From positions 46,715,001 through 46,779,000 of the forward strand of contig CP142458.1 in the NCBI GenBank assembly GCA_038049695.1: a stretch of DNA of 64,000 nt, read 5' to 3'. The first letter of the stretch is position 1. Every line of letters begins with the position of its first letter. The translations under genes and the position numbers were made by a program. Shown in pieces: positions 54,657 through 64,000 of the stretch. The notes below the pieces were generated by a model. That model had not been told where the DNA came from. It saw only the letters and a program-made list of their open reading frames with translations, and made no database searches. The stretch is from Cinnamomum chago (lineage: Eukaryota; Streptophyta; Magnoliopsida; Laurales; Lauraceae).

Positions 54657-56418
54657 ATGGGGAAGGATTCCTTTAGCCCGTTGATGAGTATTCTGCGTGA
54701 GAACAAATTGACTGGCCCAAATTACGTAGACTGGAAAAGAAACCTTAACATAGTACTCACCGCTGAGGAGTACAAGTATGTTTTGTCGGAACCCTGTCCT
54801 ACCATTGATGATTATTCTACAGATGACCAGCTAGAGGCTGAAAAGAAATGGAAAAAGGCGAATAGCATGGCCAAATGCTACATGCTTGCTTCCATGTCCA
54901 ACGTGTTGCAAACGCAGCATGAGCAAATGGACACAGCTTCAGATATCATGTTGTCCTTGTCTGAGATGTTCGCAGACAGAAGCAGGCCAGCTATGCAAGC
55001 TGCTTTAAGGACAATCATGAATTCTAGGATGGCTGAGGGAACACCTGTCAGAGAGCACATGCTCAAAATGATGGATTGTTTCAATGAAGCTGAGATCCTA
55101 GGGGCTGAGATTGATACAGGGAGTCAGACTGATATGATTCTCGAAACTCTGCCGGGGTCTTTCAACCAGTTCAAGCTCAACTTAAACATGAGCAAGATGG
55201 ACATGACTCTCTCTGAGTTAATGAAAGAACTCCAGGCGGCAGAGGCCATCATGAAGCCTAAAGGCCAACTTCACTTTTCCCAGTTTTCCTCTAAACTGAA
55301 CCCGAAAGGGAAAAAGTTCAAGAAGAAGCAGGGTAAGGGAAAAGGACAGAAAAAGGGCAATGCTAGGAAGAAGGACAAAGGCACAGGTGAAAAGCCCAAA
55401 GGGAAATGCTTTAAGTGCGACCTCAAAGGTCACTGGAAGAAAGATTGTCCCAAGCTCCTAGGCTCAGATAAGAAAGGTATATCTCTTTCCTACTACATTG
55501 AAACCTATCATATGGTTGATTCTACTGATTCCTGGATAGTAGACTCTGGAGCCACTAATCATATCTGCAATTCATTGCAGGGGTTTCAGATAATGAAAAA
55601 GCTTGAGAAAGGGGAGTTTGACCTTAGAGTTGGAAATGGAGCAAAGATATGGGCTGTTGCAGTGGGAGCAGTTACCTTACATTTTCCGCATGATAGGATA
55701 TTAGTTTTAAACAATGTTATTTATGTTCCGGACATAAGGAAGAATTTAATTTCAGTTTCCAGACTCATTGAATTTAATTATTCAGTTTCTTTCCATTCTG
55801 GTGTTGATATAAGTAGAGATGGAAATATTATATGTTCCGGTAGAATGCATGATAACTTATATTATATATATCCTATTGCTCCCTCACTGCATAATGTACA
55901 ACTAGAAAGCTCATCTTCCCTCAAGAGGAAGGTATCTTCGACCAATGACACTTATCTTTGGCACTTACGTTTGGGTCATATTAACCTAAAACGGATTCAG
56001 AGGTTGGTAGAGGATGGGCTTCTGAGCTCATTAGATCTCGAACCTTTTCCTCAGTGTGAATCTTGTCTCATGGGAAAGATGACCAAAAGGTCATTCTCTG
56101 GAAAGGGACTGAGGTCAAAGGAGTTGTTAGAATTGGTTCACACTGATGTGTGTGGTCCTATGAACAAACTAGCTAGAGGAGGTTATGAGTATTTCATCAC
56201 CTTCACTGATGATTACTCTAGGTATGGATATGTGTACCTAATGCGACGCAAGTCTGAAGCGTTTGATAAGTTCAAACAATTCAAGGCTGAGGCGGAGCTA
56301 CAACTAGGGAAACATATCAAAGCTCTTCGATCTGATCGAGGTGGCGAATACCTCCTGGGTGAGTTCAAGGAGTACCTCACACAACATGGGATTGTGTCTC
56401 AGTTGTCTGCACCGGGTA
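54657..56418 (+). CDS. Copia gag-pol polyprotein, 5' segment (gag, protease, integrase N-part)
   Basis: I chose ATG 54657 (MGKDSFSPLM) because it follows the leader and precedes the conserved LTGPNYVDWKRNL gag start; the frame is open 93 bases further upstream. Domains by residue: gag 1-245 with a Lys/Gly-rich basic stretch near 215-250; zinc knuckle CX2CX4HX4C at 251-264; protease with Asp 296 in WIVDSGATNHIC; GAG-pre-integrase HLRLGHINLKRI and the CESC finger pair near 460; integrase first catalytic Asp at 497 (HTDVCGP), second Asp in SDRGGEY near 560. The frame is intact up to the solo-LTR insertion at codon 588. The element makes its own cDNA and integrates it in the nucleus; here the single break prevents that. 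Confidence 0.93.
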
Positions 56419-59400
56419 TGTAAGACCCCGACCCGAGTGAACACCGATTAGTGCTAATTAAGTGCGTGTTAGTGCTAAGCTTGATTAGTGATTTTGGTTA
56501 AGTTGGGTCTGGAATAGCTTTTGATATAGTTTTGGGGATTTTGATGTGCTTTGTACTAGTAGGGCCCTTTGGGGGTCCCTTTTCATGACATTGCTATTGT
56601 TCGAGGTTTTATCGGAGATGTTTGCATTCATGATTTTAATCCCGTTTTACTCGTTTTGATGATCCCGACAACTTTCATGTTGATCCCGATTCCGTTTGAG
56701 GTCCCGAAATCCGATTTCATAGCCTTGAGGGTAAAACAGTCATTGCACACCAAATCTGTAACCAAAACTCAATATCCTCGAAACCCGCGAAACATACACT
56801 TTTTGGAAACTAGATATTTCGACGAACATTTCTTCCTTCTTCGTCGAATTCATCCGAGGACCCGAGAGAGATGATTTCAGCCCATTTAGCTTCTTTAGTT
56901 GTGGGACCCAATCTCACTTGTTAACAAAAGGGAAGCCATCCCCCTTCTTCTTCATTCTTCTTTTCCAGCACAAAAGAGGAAGCTAGGGCTTTGTGAGGAA
57001 CTCTTCTTCTCCTTGCCTTCCATCACTCAATCCACTCCCAAACTTGCACCAAGAGGAGATTGGAGGCCATCACCTTCTTCATCTCCTTGAGAACTTTCTT
57101 TCCATAGCTTTTGTGGAGCTCACCAACCATTACAAGATTCCCTTAGAGCTTACCATTACCATTAGAGGACCTTACAAGTAAGTATTTTACCTTCACCTTC
57201 TAGATTTGTTATCTCCTAGCTCTTGAGAAGCTTTCCTATCATCCTTGGGAGATTTCCTTGTTATTTCATTGTTTGACCATTTTAGGGTTTTATTTGGGGT
57301 TTTTGCCTTGTAGCTTGGATTCATTGTCTTTGGAGATTGTTAGAGCTTGATTCCATTGTTAGAAGACTTAAGGCAAGTGAATGAATGATTTTCCTAAGCT
57401 TTCATGGATTTTGGACATTTTCCATTAATGTGCATTTATTGCTTTGTTTTGAAATGAATGCTCATGATAAGTATTAATGACACATTTATAATCTTGGAGA
57501 AGTAGTGGTTTATGGCATTGAATGTCTCCTTGTTTTATTGCAAATGTTTATATAGATTGTGAAATGGTTCCCTTCTCCTTTCTCCTTGTGTTGAATGCAT
57601 GGTTGATGGAAGAGATTATGATGGATTTGATTGAGGATTTGTTGTAGTTTGAAGGGAGAAATAGACCCCTCTTATGATGCATATGAAGGGCTAGAGGAAG
57701 GTTGTAAAAAGGAAGAGAAAGAGGACAGCTGAACTAGTCCGGAACCCATTTCTGGACAGTTCGCTCGAGCGACCATGACAGTTCGCTCGAGCGACCTATC
57801 CAGAAAAGGATTCGGGAATTCCAGTAGCCTGGTCGCTCGAACGCATTTAAATATCCGCTCGACCGATGAGTTCGCTCGAGCGAACCCTTAGATTCGCTCG
57901 AGCGATGCGGTCTGCCTGCCATGATGCACGGGTACAGAAATTTCGGCCGATCGATCGGATCTTCGGTCTGATCGATCGGAGGACTCAGTTTGAGTCCAGT
58001 GGATTTTGAGATTTTTATTTTTCTTGGTTCTAGGTGGGACCTTGGCTACCCTCCTCGGACTCACTTGACTATTTGTGAGGACGTCTTGAGCCGATGCTCC
58101 TCACGGTTGGTTTGGTAATATCGATGTTCACTTCATTCAATCTTGAACGGGACGGAATGACGCGATATCTTCTTTATATCTAAATACAAGACTTTTTCCT
58201 TAGTTATCGCGAATTCTATTCCTTTCGATGATTGAGTAGGTTGCTCGATGTCTCCGAATTAACATCATACTTAGGACGGACCGTTTATAGTATTGATTTT
58301 CTATCATAACATCTAGTTATAACCATAAGCTCATTTTAAGTTTTGAAAATTGTAAAAGTGCATAAGGAGCCCGGGATGTCTTCAAACTCAAGGAGTACCA
58401 AGTCATATCTATAAGCGACATACGGGACCCCTATTCACTCAAATAGATCTTAAAACATTTATCTTTCCCGAATTGGTATAGTTCATCTTATTCCTCTATT
58501 TCCAAGATTTATATGTCATGAGTTGTTTTCCCGAAAGCATGATAGTAGCATTGACTTGTCTCGAAATGTATTGCCCGACATGAAATGACAGCGTGCCCTT
58601 GAGCACCCCCCGTTTTACCCGTTTATTTACTGTACTTGATTTACTTGCATATGTCCCGATTGATTTTGACCTATGAGTCGGCATCACTAAGCTTGGATAC
58701 CTTGTCGGTTTGATCCACCGACTTGGAAATCCCTCTCCCGTCCCGCCAGCTGCAGTTTGGATCCCGATACCCGGTCATTGCCGTGGTCCCGTCCCGATAC
58801 CCGGTTCGCTACCGTGGTCCCGTTCCCGTATAATTATATTGTATATATATGTATACGTTGTTTCTCCTCACCTTGTGTGACTGAGATCAACGTCCCGTGA
58901 TAATGTTGTCACTTTAGTGACAGAGGACTTAGCTTTATGTGATTGCCACCTTGTTATTCCCGATTCCTTGGATACCTCGTATACTTTATCTTGTTTACTT
59001 GTTTTATAGCAAATGATTTACCTGTTTTATGAGAGTTCTTGTTTAAACATATTTCTATGCTTTTCAAGAGATTTCATCTATTATATATTGTTGCATCTTT
59101 TCATTCTCTTGCCAGACCGTCGTGTCTGACCCATTTGCTTTGGTACTCAGGTCCCGTTGCCGGTTTCCTTGAGGAGGAGCCGGAGGAGGCGGTAGGTGAG
59201 CTGCAACCTCTAGTTGAGTGGCGTGCTGACGATGTCATGTAGACATCGGGTTGCCAAGAGGCGTAACATTTTGGAGGGAACTTATTAACTATTCTTTTGG
59301 GTTATTCTTTTGTGGTATTGGCCTTTGTTGGCCTCTATTTTTGGGGATGTAACTAAATGATATTTGTATAAACTCTAACTCACTTTGGGAAACTTGCTAT

Positions 59401-59661
59401 TTATATCATTGCTCATTCTGATACAGTATTTACACTTGATGTCATTGCTTTTATGACTAGAGATAGTTTACTATTTGATTTGCTACACGCTTCCGCACTC
59501 AAAAGAAACATTCAAGCAAGATTGTGATATCCTCACCGTGGACACCTGTGGGAAATTAAATAAATTGTATATTGTGGATGTAGATAATCATCATCAATCA
59601 TCATCCACACTACTAATGGTCCCGATCCCGGATTGGGGTTTCCCGGTCCGGGGTCGCGACA
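56419..59661 (+). repeat. Solo LTR, family 2, mosaic, inside copia integrase
   Basis: TGTAAGACCCCGACCCGAG to GGGTCGCGACA with perfect TSD GGGTA (56414-56418 and 59662-59666). The CTCGAG array (57759-57912) is followed by two CGATCGATCGG sites (57947, 57968), and 57930-58345 matches family 3 (inverse of roughly 46740-47090) while both flanks match family 2. A donor-like ACAAGTAAGTATT is at 57176. The TATA position reads TTAACAAAA, so the promoter may be weak. Because it interrupts a young copia copy, this family was active, and then lost its interior, very recently. Confidence 0.93.
57759..57980 (+). promoter_or_regulatory. Mixed CTCGAG and GATCGATC palindrome array
   Basis: Five TTCGCTCGAGCGA-type sites (57760, 57782, 57831 variant, 57871, 57893) and one CGCTCGACCG variant, then CCGATCGATCGG at 57947 and CTGATCGATCGG at 57968. 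Two palindrome vocabularies that otherwise belong to separate LTR families sit side by side. Confidence 0.8.
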
Positions 59662-59666
59662 GGGTA

Positions 59667-61837
59667 CACCCCAGCAAAATGGTGTAGCAGAGAGAAGAAA
59701 CCGGACCCTTCTTGATATGGTAAGGTCCATGATGAGTCATGCAACCCTACCCATATCTTTTTGGGGATATGCCCTAGAAGCAGCAGCATACATTTTGAAT
59801 CTGGTACCTTCTAAATCAGTACCTAGGACACCTCAAGAAATGTGGACAGGAAGAAAACCCAGTTTAAAACATATCCACATTTGGGGTTGTCCAGCTTATG
59901 TATTGAATGATAAAGCTACCAAGCTAGAACCCAGATCGGAAATGTGCTACTTCATTGGGTATCCTAAGGGAACGAGAGGAGGCATCTTTTATCATCCAAA
60001 GGAGCAAAAGGTGCTTATCAGCACTCATGCTAGATACTTGGAGGATGATTGCATGATGCACCAAGAGCTTGGTTGTAAAGAAACACTTGAGGAGATTCTT
60101 TCAGAAACTCCTGCAACATCTGTGCCAGATCCTGAGATTGTAGAAAATGAAGACATTCCTTTTAACACTCCGGAGCCTCGTCGTAGTGGGAGAATTACTA
60201 GACCACCAGATAGATACCTGGGAGTGTCTTTCATGACAGACTCCGAGGATCTGGTTGAGGATCCTACTAGTTACGATGAAGCAGTAACGGACATAGATGC
60301 TGACATGTGGCAGCAAGCGATGAAATCTGAATTGGATTCTCTGTATTCCAATCAAGTTTGGGAACTTGTGGATGCACCTGAAGGGATCAAACCCATAGGG
60401 TGCAAGTGGATCTACAAGAGAAAGAAAGGAGTGGATGGGAAGGTTGAAACCTTCAAAGCAAGACCGGTGGCGAAAGGATATACTCAGAAAGAGGGTATCG
60501 ATTATGAAGAAACCTTCTCGCCAGTAGCCATGCTCAAGTCCATAAGGATTCTCTTAGCCATCGCATGTCATTATGACTACGAGATATGGCAGATGGATGT
60601 CAAGACAGCTTTTCTAAATGGAAGTCTTGACGAATGCATCTATATGATGCAACCAGAAGGATTGATTGCTGGTGGCCAAGAGAACATGGTCTGTAAACTT
60701 AAGAAGTCCATTTATGGACTTAAGCAAGCATCTAGGGCTTGGAACATCAAGTTTAATCAGGCAGTCAAATCCTTTGGCTTTGATCAAAACATTGATGAAC
60801 CATGTGTGTATAAGAAAGGGAGTGAAAACGAGGTTACATTTTTAGTCCTTTATGTGGATGACATATTACTCATTGGAAATGATGTTGGCATGATGTCGTC
60901 TACAAAGGTTTGGTTATCATCTCAATTTCAGATGAAGGATTTGGGTGAGGCGAGCTATGTCTTAGGGATCAAGCTTTTGCGAGATCGCAAGAACAAGATG
61001 TTAGCCTTATCCCAATCTTCGTATATTGAGAAGATATTGGTCAAGTATAACATGCATGACTCCAAGAAGGGCTTGCTACCTTCTAGACATGGAGTACCAC
61101 TATCTCGGAATCAATGTCCGAAGACACCTGAGGAGATAGAAAGCATGAGGAGAGTACCATATGCATCAGCTGATGGAAGCCTCATGTATGCAATGTTGTG
61201 TACTAGACCAGATATTTGCTTTGCCGTTGGCATGGTTAGCAGATATCAATCAAACCCTGGACCTATGCACTGGACAGCTGTTAAGCATATATTCAAGTAT
61301 CTTCGGAGAACGAAAGATTATATGCTAGTCTATCGAGCAGATGATCTAACGCCACTGGCGTATACAGACTCTGATTTCCAGTCATATGTAGATGGCAGAA
61401 AGTCTACCTCGGGATACGTCTTTACTCTATCAGGAGGGGCTATATCATGGAGAAGTGTCAAGCAAGATTGTACTGCTGATTCTACCATGGAAGCAGAGTA
61501 TGTGGCGGCATCGGAAGCTGCGAAGGAAGCAGTATGGCTCAGAAAATTCCTATTGGAATTGGGAGTAGTTCCTGCAGTGCAAAAACCGATTGTCATGTAC
61601 TGCGATAATACTGGTGCAGTAGCTAACTGCAAAGAGCCTAGGAATCACAAAAAAGGCAAGCATATTCAGAGAAAGTACCACTTGATCCGGGAATTCGTAC
61701 AGGATGGAGAAATAGTGGTAGAGCAGATTGCCTCAGCTAATAACTTAGCTGACCCATTTACTAAGACTCTTACTGAGAAAGTCTTTACTTCACATGTTGA
61801 GTCTATGGGAGTTAGGTTAGGTCGTAGTGATCTTTAG
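59667..61837 (+). CDS. Copia gag-pol polyprotein, 3' segment (integrase E, RT, RNase H)
   Basis: Continues the same frame after removal of the LTR and one TSD copy. It begins at the integrase Glu block (PQQNGVAERRNRTLLDMV), then FWGYALEAAAYILN and WGCPAYV. RT: WKWIYKRKKG-like fingers, ARPVAKGYTQKEGIDYEETF (the family usually has Leu for the Pro), MDVKTAFLNG, YGLKQASRAWN and YVDD at about residues 983-986. RNase H: YTDSDFQSYVDGRKS, DSTMEAEYVA and CDNTGAVA supply the acidic residues. It ends with TAG just before the PPT. Both segments add up to about 1310 codons, a normal size for an intact copia polyprotein. The upstream 59633-59661 part of the open frame belongs to the LTR. Confidence 0.93.
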
Positions 61838-61839
61838 TG

Positions 61840-61851
61840 CAAGTGGGAGAT
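61840..61851 (+). promoter_or_regulatory. Polypurine tract of the copia element
   Basis: AAGTGGGAGAT sits between the pol stop codon and the 3' LTR start TGTTGGGATT. Confidence 0.85.
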
Positions 61852-62417
61852 TGTTGGGATTGGTGTATGCCCTAAAGCCCACTGACTGCACTCACATCTC
61901 TGTAACTGGATATTTATTGGTTATTTAATGGAATGACATCTTTCTCTTTATACTTGTGTATATGTATGGTTGTGTAAGGCCCATTGTTTTCTAGTAAATG
62001 ACTCAGGTGTGTAGTGGCTACACACAGTAAGGTCTGAGTCATGGACACTTGAAACATTATACATGTTCATAACTGAGAGATGGAGTTGGACACTTCATCT
62101 TGGTATAAGTTATAATGAGATACTCTCCTGTATTCAGGGTGACTTACCTTAGTCACGGAGGTCTTTCCGGATTTATCTCATTAGTGCATGTGTCATGCAT
62201 TGAACAAGACCACTTGAAGGTGTGATCTCTAAAATAGTACTATCACAGAGAGAGATCAACTCACCTCTTGCTACTGAGTGACCAGTGCTCTTAATCTTGA
62301 GCATTTGTGGATGAACTGACGAAGTCAAGTTCTTGTACTTTAATTCACTATGGGTGAGATCCTGTTCATGGGTCAACAGCTCTGTGTTTTGGGTGCTTGG
62401 GCTTGATTAGTTGGGAC
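61852..62417 (+). repeat. 3' LTR of the copia element, first 566 bp
   Basis: Aligns without gaps to 50722-51287, with substitutions near 61894, 61969, 62037, 62207 and 62336. It stops at GGGAC where a family-1 LTR begins; the remaining 1.45 kb should lie beyond the right edge of the window. Confidence 0.93.
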
Positions 62418-63994
62418 TGAAAGTCCAAGATCGAATCCTAGAGGGGGGGGGGGTGAATAGGGTGAGCTCAAAGTCCTAGACCAATTTTAATTCTTTTCAC
62501 TTTTAAGTCACTTATGCATTGGAGAATAATAATGAAATCAACTAAACAAGCATAATCCATAAAATGAAAACATAGAGGCAATCACCATAACACAAGCACG
62601 TATAGTGGTTCGGCCAAAATTGCCTACATCCACTCCCGGTACACCTACCGGTATCCACTAATTCCACTTAAGGTTTAGGATCACCTCAAACCTTACAACC
62701 AACACTATGCTTTTCAAGGCTTAGCATAAACCTTTACAACATATGCTTTTCAAGGCTTAGCATGAACCTTTACAACATGGAACTTTTCTCTTAAACAATA
62801 TGCCTAATAATGCATGGATAAAGAGAACAATGAAGTGCAAAGAAATGCCTCTTAATAGGCTAGTTTGAAAATGAAGCTCAAGTTCTAGAACAATGCATGA
62901 AAATGACAAAGTCTATGTGAAATGCATTTTCTAGAAGATTACTCTTTCTCTTTTAAAAGATATGAACTTAAATGATGCAAAGATGTTTAACATATATTTG
63001 AGAAAGAGTTGTATGTCTAACACAAGTGATTCATAATGAAAAACAACTTGTTTTCAAAAAGATGATCTAAAGGCTAACAAGTTGATTTTTGAATCAAGAA
63101 ACTAAAATCATGTGTAACTTAGACAATATGTTGCATTCATAAGTCTCATGTGATTTTTAAAGAACTAAGCATGTTATGAAGGTCAACATCTTAATAGGAA
63201 AGCAACTTGTTTATCATGCATTGGAAAATAGATCAAAGATTCAAAACAAAACATGATTTTGAAAAGAGTAGGATTAAAGGAAGCACACCCATTTGAAGAT
63301 CAAAGGTTGAAAAAGAGGAATGGCTTCATAATCCTTGTGAAAGTGCTCCTAAGAAGTTGCTTAGCCTTGGCCTCAAAGGTCTCTCCAATATCAGCAACTT
63401 TTACCAACCAAAAAGCCACTTTTTATAAAGATAAAGTTGCCAACGGCTAGTCCTCGGTCGACCGAGAAACAGGTCTCGGTCGACCTAGAAGGCACAACGG
63501 ATATAAATCTGACCGTTGGAGCTTCAGTTCAGAATTCTGCAGAAATGACCTGCAGTTGTCTCGGTCGACCGAGAGGCAGGTCTCGGTCGACCGAGACCAC
63601 TGCCTGAAACTGCCCAGAAATTTGACAAATGAGAGAAACTTGAGGCTTTAGAGGGCACCTTCCAAAGGACTTTCAAACACATCTACCAAGCATTAAATCA
63701 TGACTAAAAGAAGATGAAAACTGAGATTTTAAAGCCATGAAAACTCCAAAACACAGTAATGAATTTAAAGCTAGAAACTTTGGAAAGCTTGGAAGGAGTT
63801 TTGAAATCAAAAACTCTATGAACTGAAGAGGCAACCTGAACAAGTAAACCATCCATGATATTTGATAAAACAAGGATTCAAGAAGAAGAAATATGCATGA
63901 TGCTCCTATGAATAAAGCCATGAATGAATGAGAGAACAAGCTATATGAAAGTGAATGCATCCTATCAAATTGCAACAAAACTAAAACTCTAACA
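62418..63994 (-). repeat. 3' LTR, family 1 (diverged subfamily)
   Basis: Plus-strand ends TGAAAGTCCAAG and ACTCTAACA. At 1577 bp it is shorter than other family-1 LTRs. The array at 63454-63598 has four GGTCGACC sites, three of them in the TCTCGGTCGACCGAGA context (near 63453, 63560, 63582) and one ending in TAG instead of GAG. CAACGG/CCGTTG words are kept. The TATA box (minus) near 63422 reads TTTATAAAG. Confidence 0.88.
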
Positions 63995-64000
63995 ATCTCC
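63995..64000 (-). promoter_or_regulatory. Edge of a polypurine tract
   Basis: ATCTCC equals GGAGAT on the minus strand, the end of the PPT seen in full at 7667-7679. Confidence 0.6.

Larger units (their letters stand above)
50722..62417 (+). mobile_element. Ty1/copia retrotransposon, young, interrupted twice
   Basis: TGTTGGGATTGG LTRs, Met-tRNA PBS, a long leader, a single gag-pol frame in copia order (protease, integrase, RT, RNase H) and a PPT. It inserted into minus gypsy pol; the left TSD would be AAACT (50717-50721). The right end is not visible: its 3' LTR is cut at 62418 by another element. A family-2 solo LTR sits inside the integrase region. Over the 566 bp shared by both LTRs I count five substitutions and no indel, so insertion is recent. 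Confidence 0.95.
62418..64000 (-). mobile_element. Family-1 LTR element, minus strand, cut by the window edge
   Basis: A minus-strand LTR (62418-63994) is followed by ATCTCC, the complement of the GGAGAT polypurine tract end, so this is the 3' LTR of an element whose interior continues to the right, not a solo LTR. Left TSD would be GGGAC (62413-62417). It lies in the copia 3' LTR, making it one of the youngest insertions here. Its interior might reveal whether the family has a coding partner. Confidence 0.85.

Noticed and set aside
59039-59242. 67-codon frame in the solo LTR at 56419 that resembles 17326-17529 (minus)
   Set aside because: Both lie at the same place in LTRs of one family, and the third copy (about 26400-26600) has the frame disrupted. 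Shared ancestry is enough; I see no sign of selection on the protein.

Overview
This window is plant nuclear DNA. It has plant LTR retrotransposons primed by initiator Met-tRNA, a plant hAT transposase with BED finger and DUF659 domains, and a GC-rich hAT MITE. I see no bacterial genes, tRNA, rRNA or CRISPR. I cannot name the species; a large-genome angiosperm fits. No intact host gene was found. At least 60 kb is nested, mostly decayed transposable elements, and the layers can be ordered from their target-site duplications (TSDs).

Region 1 (1-15742): low-copy flank (1-2311), then a complete 7.6-kb LTR element (2317-9871, TSD GTGGT) with no coding capacity. Its LTRs carry palindromes upstream of a TATA box. 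Its interior carries a long array of short hairpins whose arms differ but whose loops share a motif like TAGTTATATCTTT. This is the most unusual object in the window. Two solo LTRs of the same family follow (9936-11780 minus; 12175-14114 plus); the second sits inside a hAT-type MITE (12104-14701, 8-bp TSD).

Region 2 (about 15743-41237): a decayed hAT transposon, transposase on the minus strand, is cut by three solo LTRs (16886-20022, 21398-23110, 23994-27019). Its far end is hit by another LTR (28718-31411), which is itself hit by a plus-strand Tekay/Del-like Ty3/gypsy element (31412-41237). That gypsy element has stop codons, frameshifts, a perfect 248-bp duplication over the RT active site, and a 3' LTR truncated at both ends.

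Region 3 (41238-64000): an illegitimate junction fuses region 2 to a minus-strand Ty3/gypsy element. That element is cut by two solo LTRs (42692-44603, 44861-48702) and by a young Ty1/copia element (50722 onward). The copia polyprotein (about 1310 codons) is open apart from one solo-LTR insertion (56419-59661). The copia 3' LTR is cut at 62418 by another element of the first family, which runs off the right edge.

Theme: four LTR groups carry arrays of short GC-rich palindromes with different cores (GGTCGACC, CGCTCGAGCG, CCGATCGATCGG, and GGCTAGCC/GGCTAACCG types), and one LTR carries a 142-bp hairpin next to its TATA box. Eight solo LTRs against two near-complete elements indicate heavy loss by LTR-LTR recombination.
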